Shown here in pieces: positions 63,883 to 64,000 of a stretch of 64,000 nt of DNA. The number at the start of each line of letters is the position of its first letter. The stretch's first letter is position 1. The notes under the pieces are model-generated. The model ran no database searches. It worked only from the letters and a program-made list of their open reading frames with translations, and was not told the origin of the DNA. A program made the position numbers and the translations under genes. Origin of the DNA: Candidatus Chromulinivoraceae bacterium (lineage in GTDB: Bacteria; Patescibacteriota; Saccharimonadia; Saccharimonadales; Saccharimonadaceae); contig DATIJL010000011.1 of NCBI GenBank assembly GCA_035478595.1, forward strand, positions 39,594-103,593, read 5' to 3'.

Positions 63883-63899
63883 AAAGTGCGTAGCACTTT
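63883..63899. repeat. Palindrome near IS30 left end
   Basis: AAAGTGC-GTA-GCACTTT, a perfect 7-bp inverted repeat, with a further AAGTGC copy at 63876-63881. It lies between the broken gene and the transposase start and may be part of the element's terminal repeat or a transposase binding site. Confidence 0.45.
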
Positions 63900-63916
63900 T
63901 GCTACTCTGGTGGAGC

Positions 63917-64000
63917 ATGAGCAGCTACAAACACCTCACCAAAGTAGAGCGTGCCGAGATTGGAATATTACTTCGTAAAGGCTACTCCGCTGGGGATATC
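63917..64000 (+). CDS. IS30-family transposase, N-terminal part (runs off right edge)
   Basis: From ATG 63917 the first 28 residues read YKHLTKVERAEIGILLRKGY with flanking residues, the typical N-terminal helix-turn-helix of IS30-family transposases (compare the YKHLT--ER--I---L--G-S motif). The catalytic DDE domain lies beyond the window. GGAG lies just upstream. The element's left end must fall between about 63845 and 63916. Transposition may explain the decay of the neighbouring gene. Confidence 0.85.
   Translation, partial: MSSYKHLTKVERAEIGILLRKGYSAGDI

Overview
The window looks like a stretch of chromosome spanning the replication origin of a small-genome bacterium, most consistent with Candidatus Saccharibacteria (TM7) or a close CPR relative. 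This is an inference from four things: the order rpmH-rnpA-yidC-jag next to dnaA-dnaN-recF; a PrgI / TraC-like / VirB4 type IV secretion-like cluster beside recF; a fused RmlC-RmlD protein; and many genes whose -10 box sits 6-8 nt before the start codon. The standard genetic code fits all genes (UGA is used as stop).

Layout. 1-6.9 kb is an accessory island: a frameshifted BRO-family antirepressor remnant, a tRNA-like remnant, a RelE/ParE-type toxin-antitoxin pair, a metallophosphoesterase, a primase-helicase of the type found in TOTE conflict systems with a pRiA4b ORF-3-like partner, and an opposing operon of unknown genes. The island lies between two ungapped ~52-bp direct repeats, each made of a tRNA 3' end plus terminator; the right copy belongs to an intact tRNA-Asn(GUU). 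7.0-43.1 kb is a large surface-glycan region. It holds a polymerase/ligase-like membrane protein, a polyprenyl-phosphate sugar-1-phosphate transferase, GlmS, a nucleotidyltransferase, the dTDP-rhamnose genes (RmlB, RmlC-D fusion, RmlA, a second RmlD), about ten glycosyltransferases, a flippase, a Wzm/Wzt ABC exporter, GtrA/GtrB-like proteins, large membrane proteins and a secreted muramidase-like repeat protein. A succinyl-CoA ligase-like pair sits unexpectedly inside it.

43.1-49.2 kb is the origin block: jag, yidC, rnpA and rpmH leftward; dnaA, dnaN and recF rightward. DnaA boxes lie upstream of dnaA and in the 267-bp dnaA-dnaN gap. 49.2-63.1 kb is a leftward operon for a type IV secretion-like envelope machine: a membrane-anchored starter protein, VirB6-like protein, PrgI, TraC-like N-terminal protein, VirB4 ATPase, a giant membrane protein ending in a probable double-psi beta-barrel, a three-domain peptidoglycan hydrolase, and two anchored proteins, one with a PEGA-like domain. 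No relaxase or coupling protein is visible. The right edge holds a frameshifted unknown gene and the start of an IS30-family transposase.

How the genes fit together. The sugar-nucleotide genes feed the glycosyltransferases. Both a Wzx/Wzy-like and an ABC-transporter route for exporting polymer are encoded. The type IV-like machine plus wall hydrolases would be needed to cross or remodel the same envelope, which fits an epibiotic lifestyle, though that link is inference. The only broken genes I found are at the two accessory ends; the housekeeping and glycan genes read through intact.
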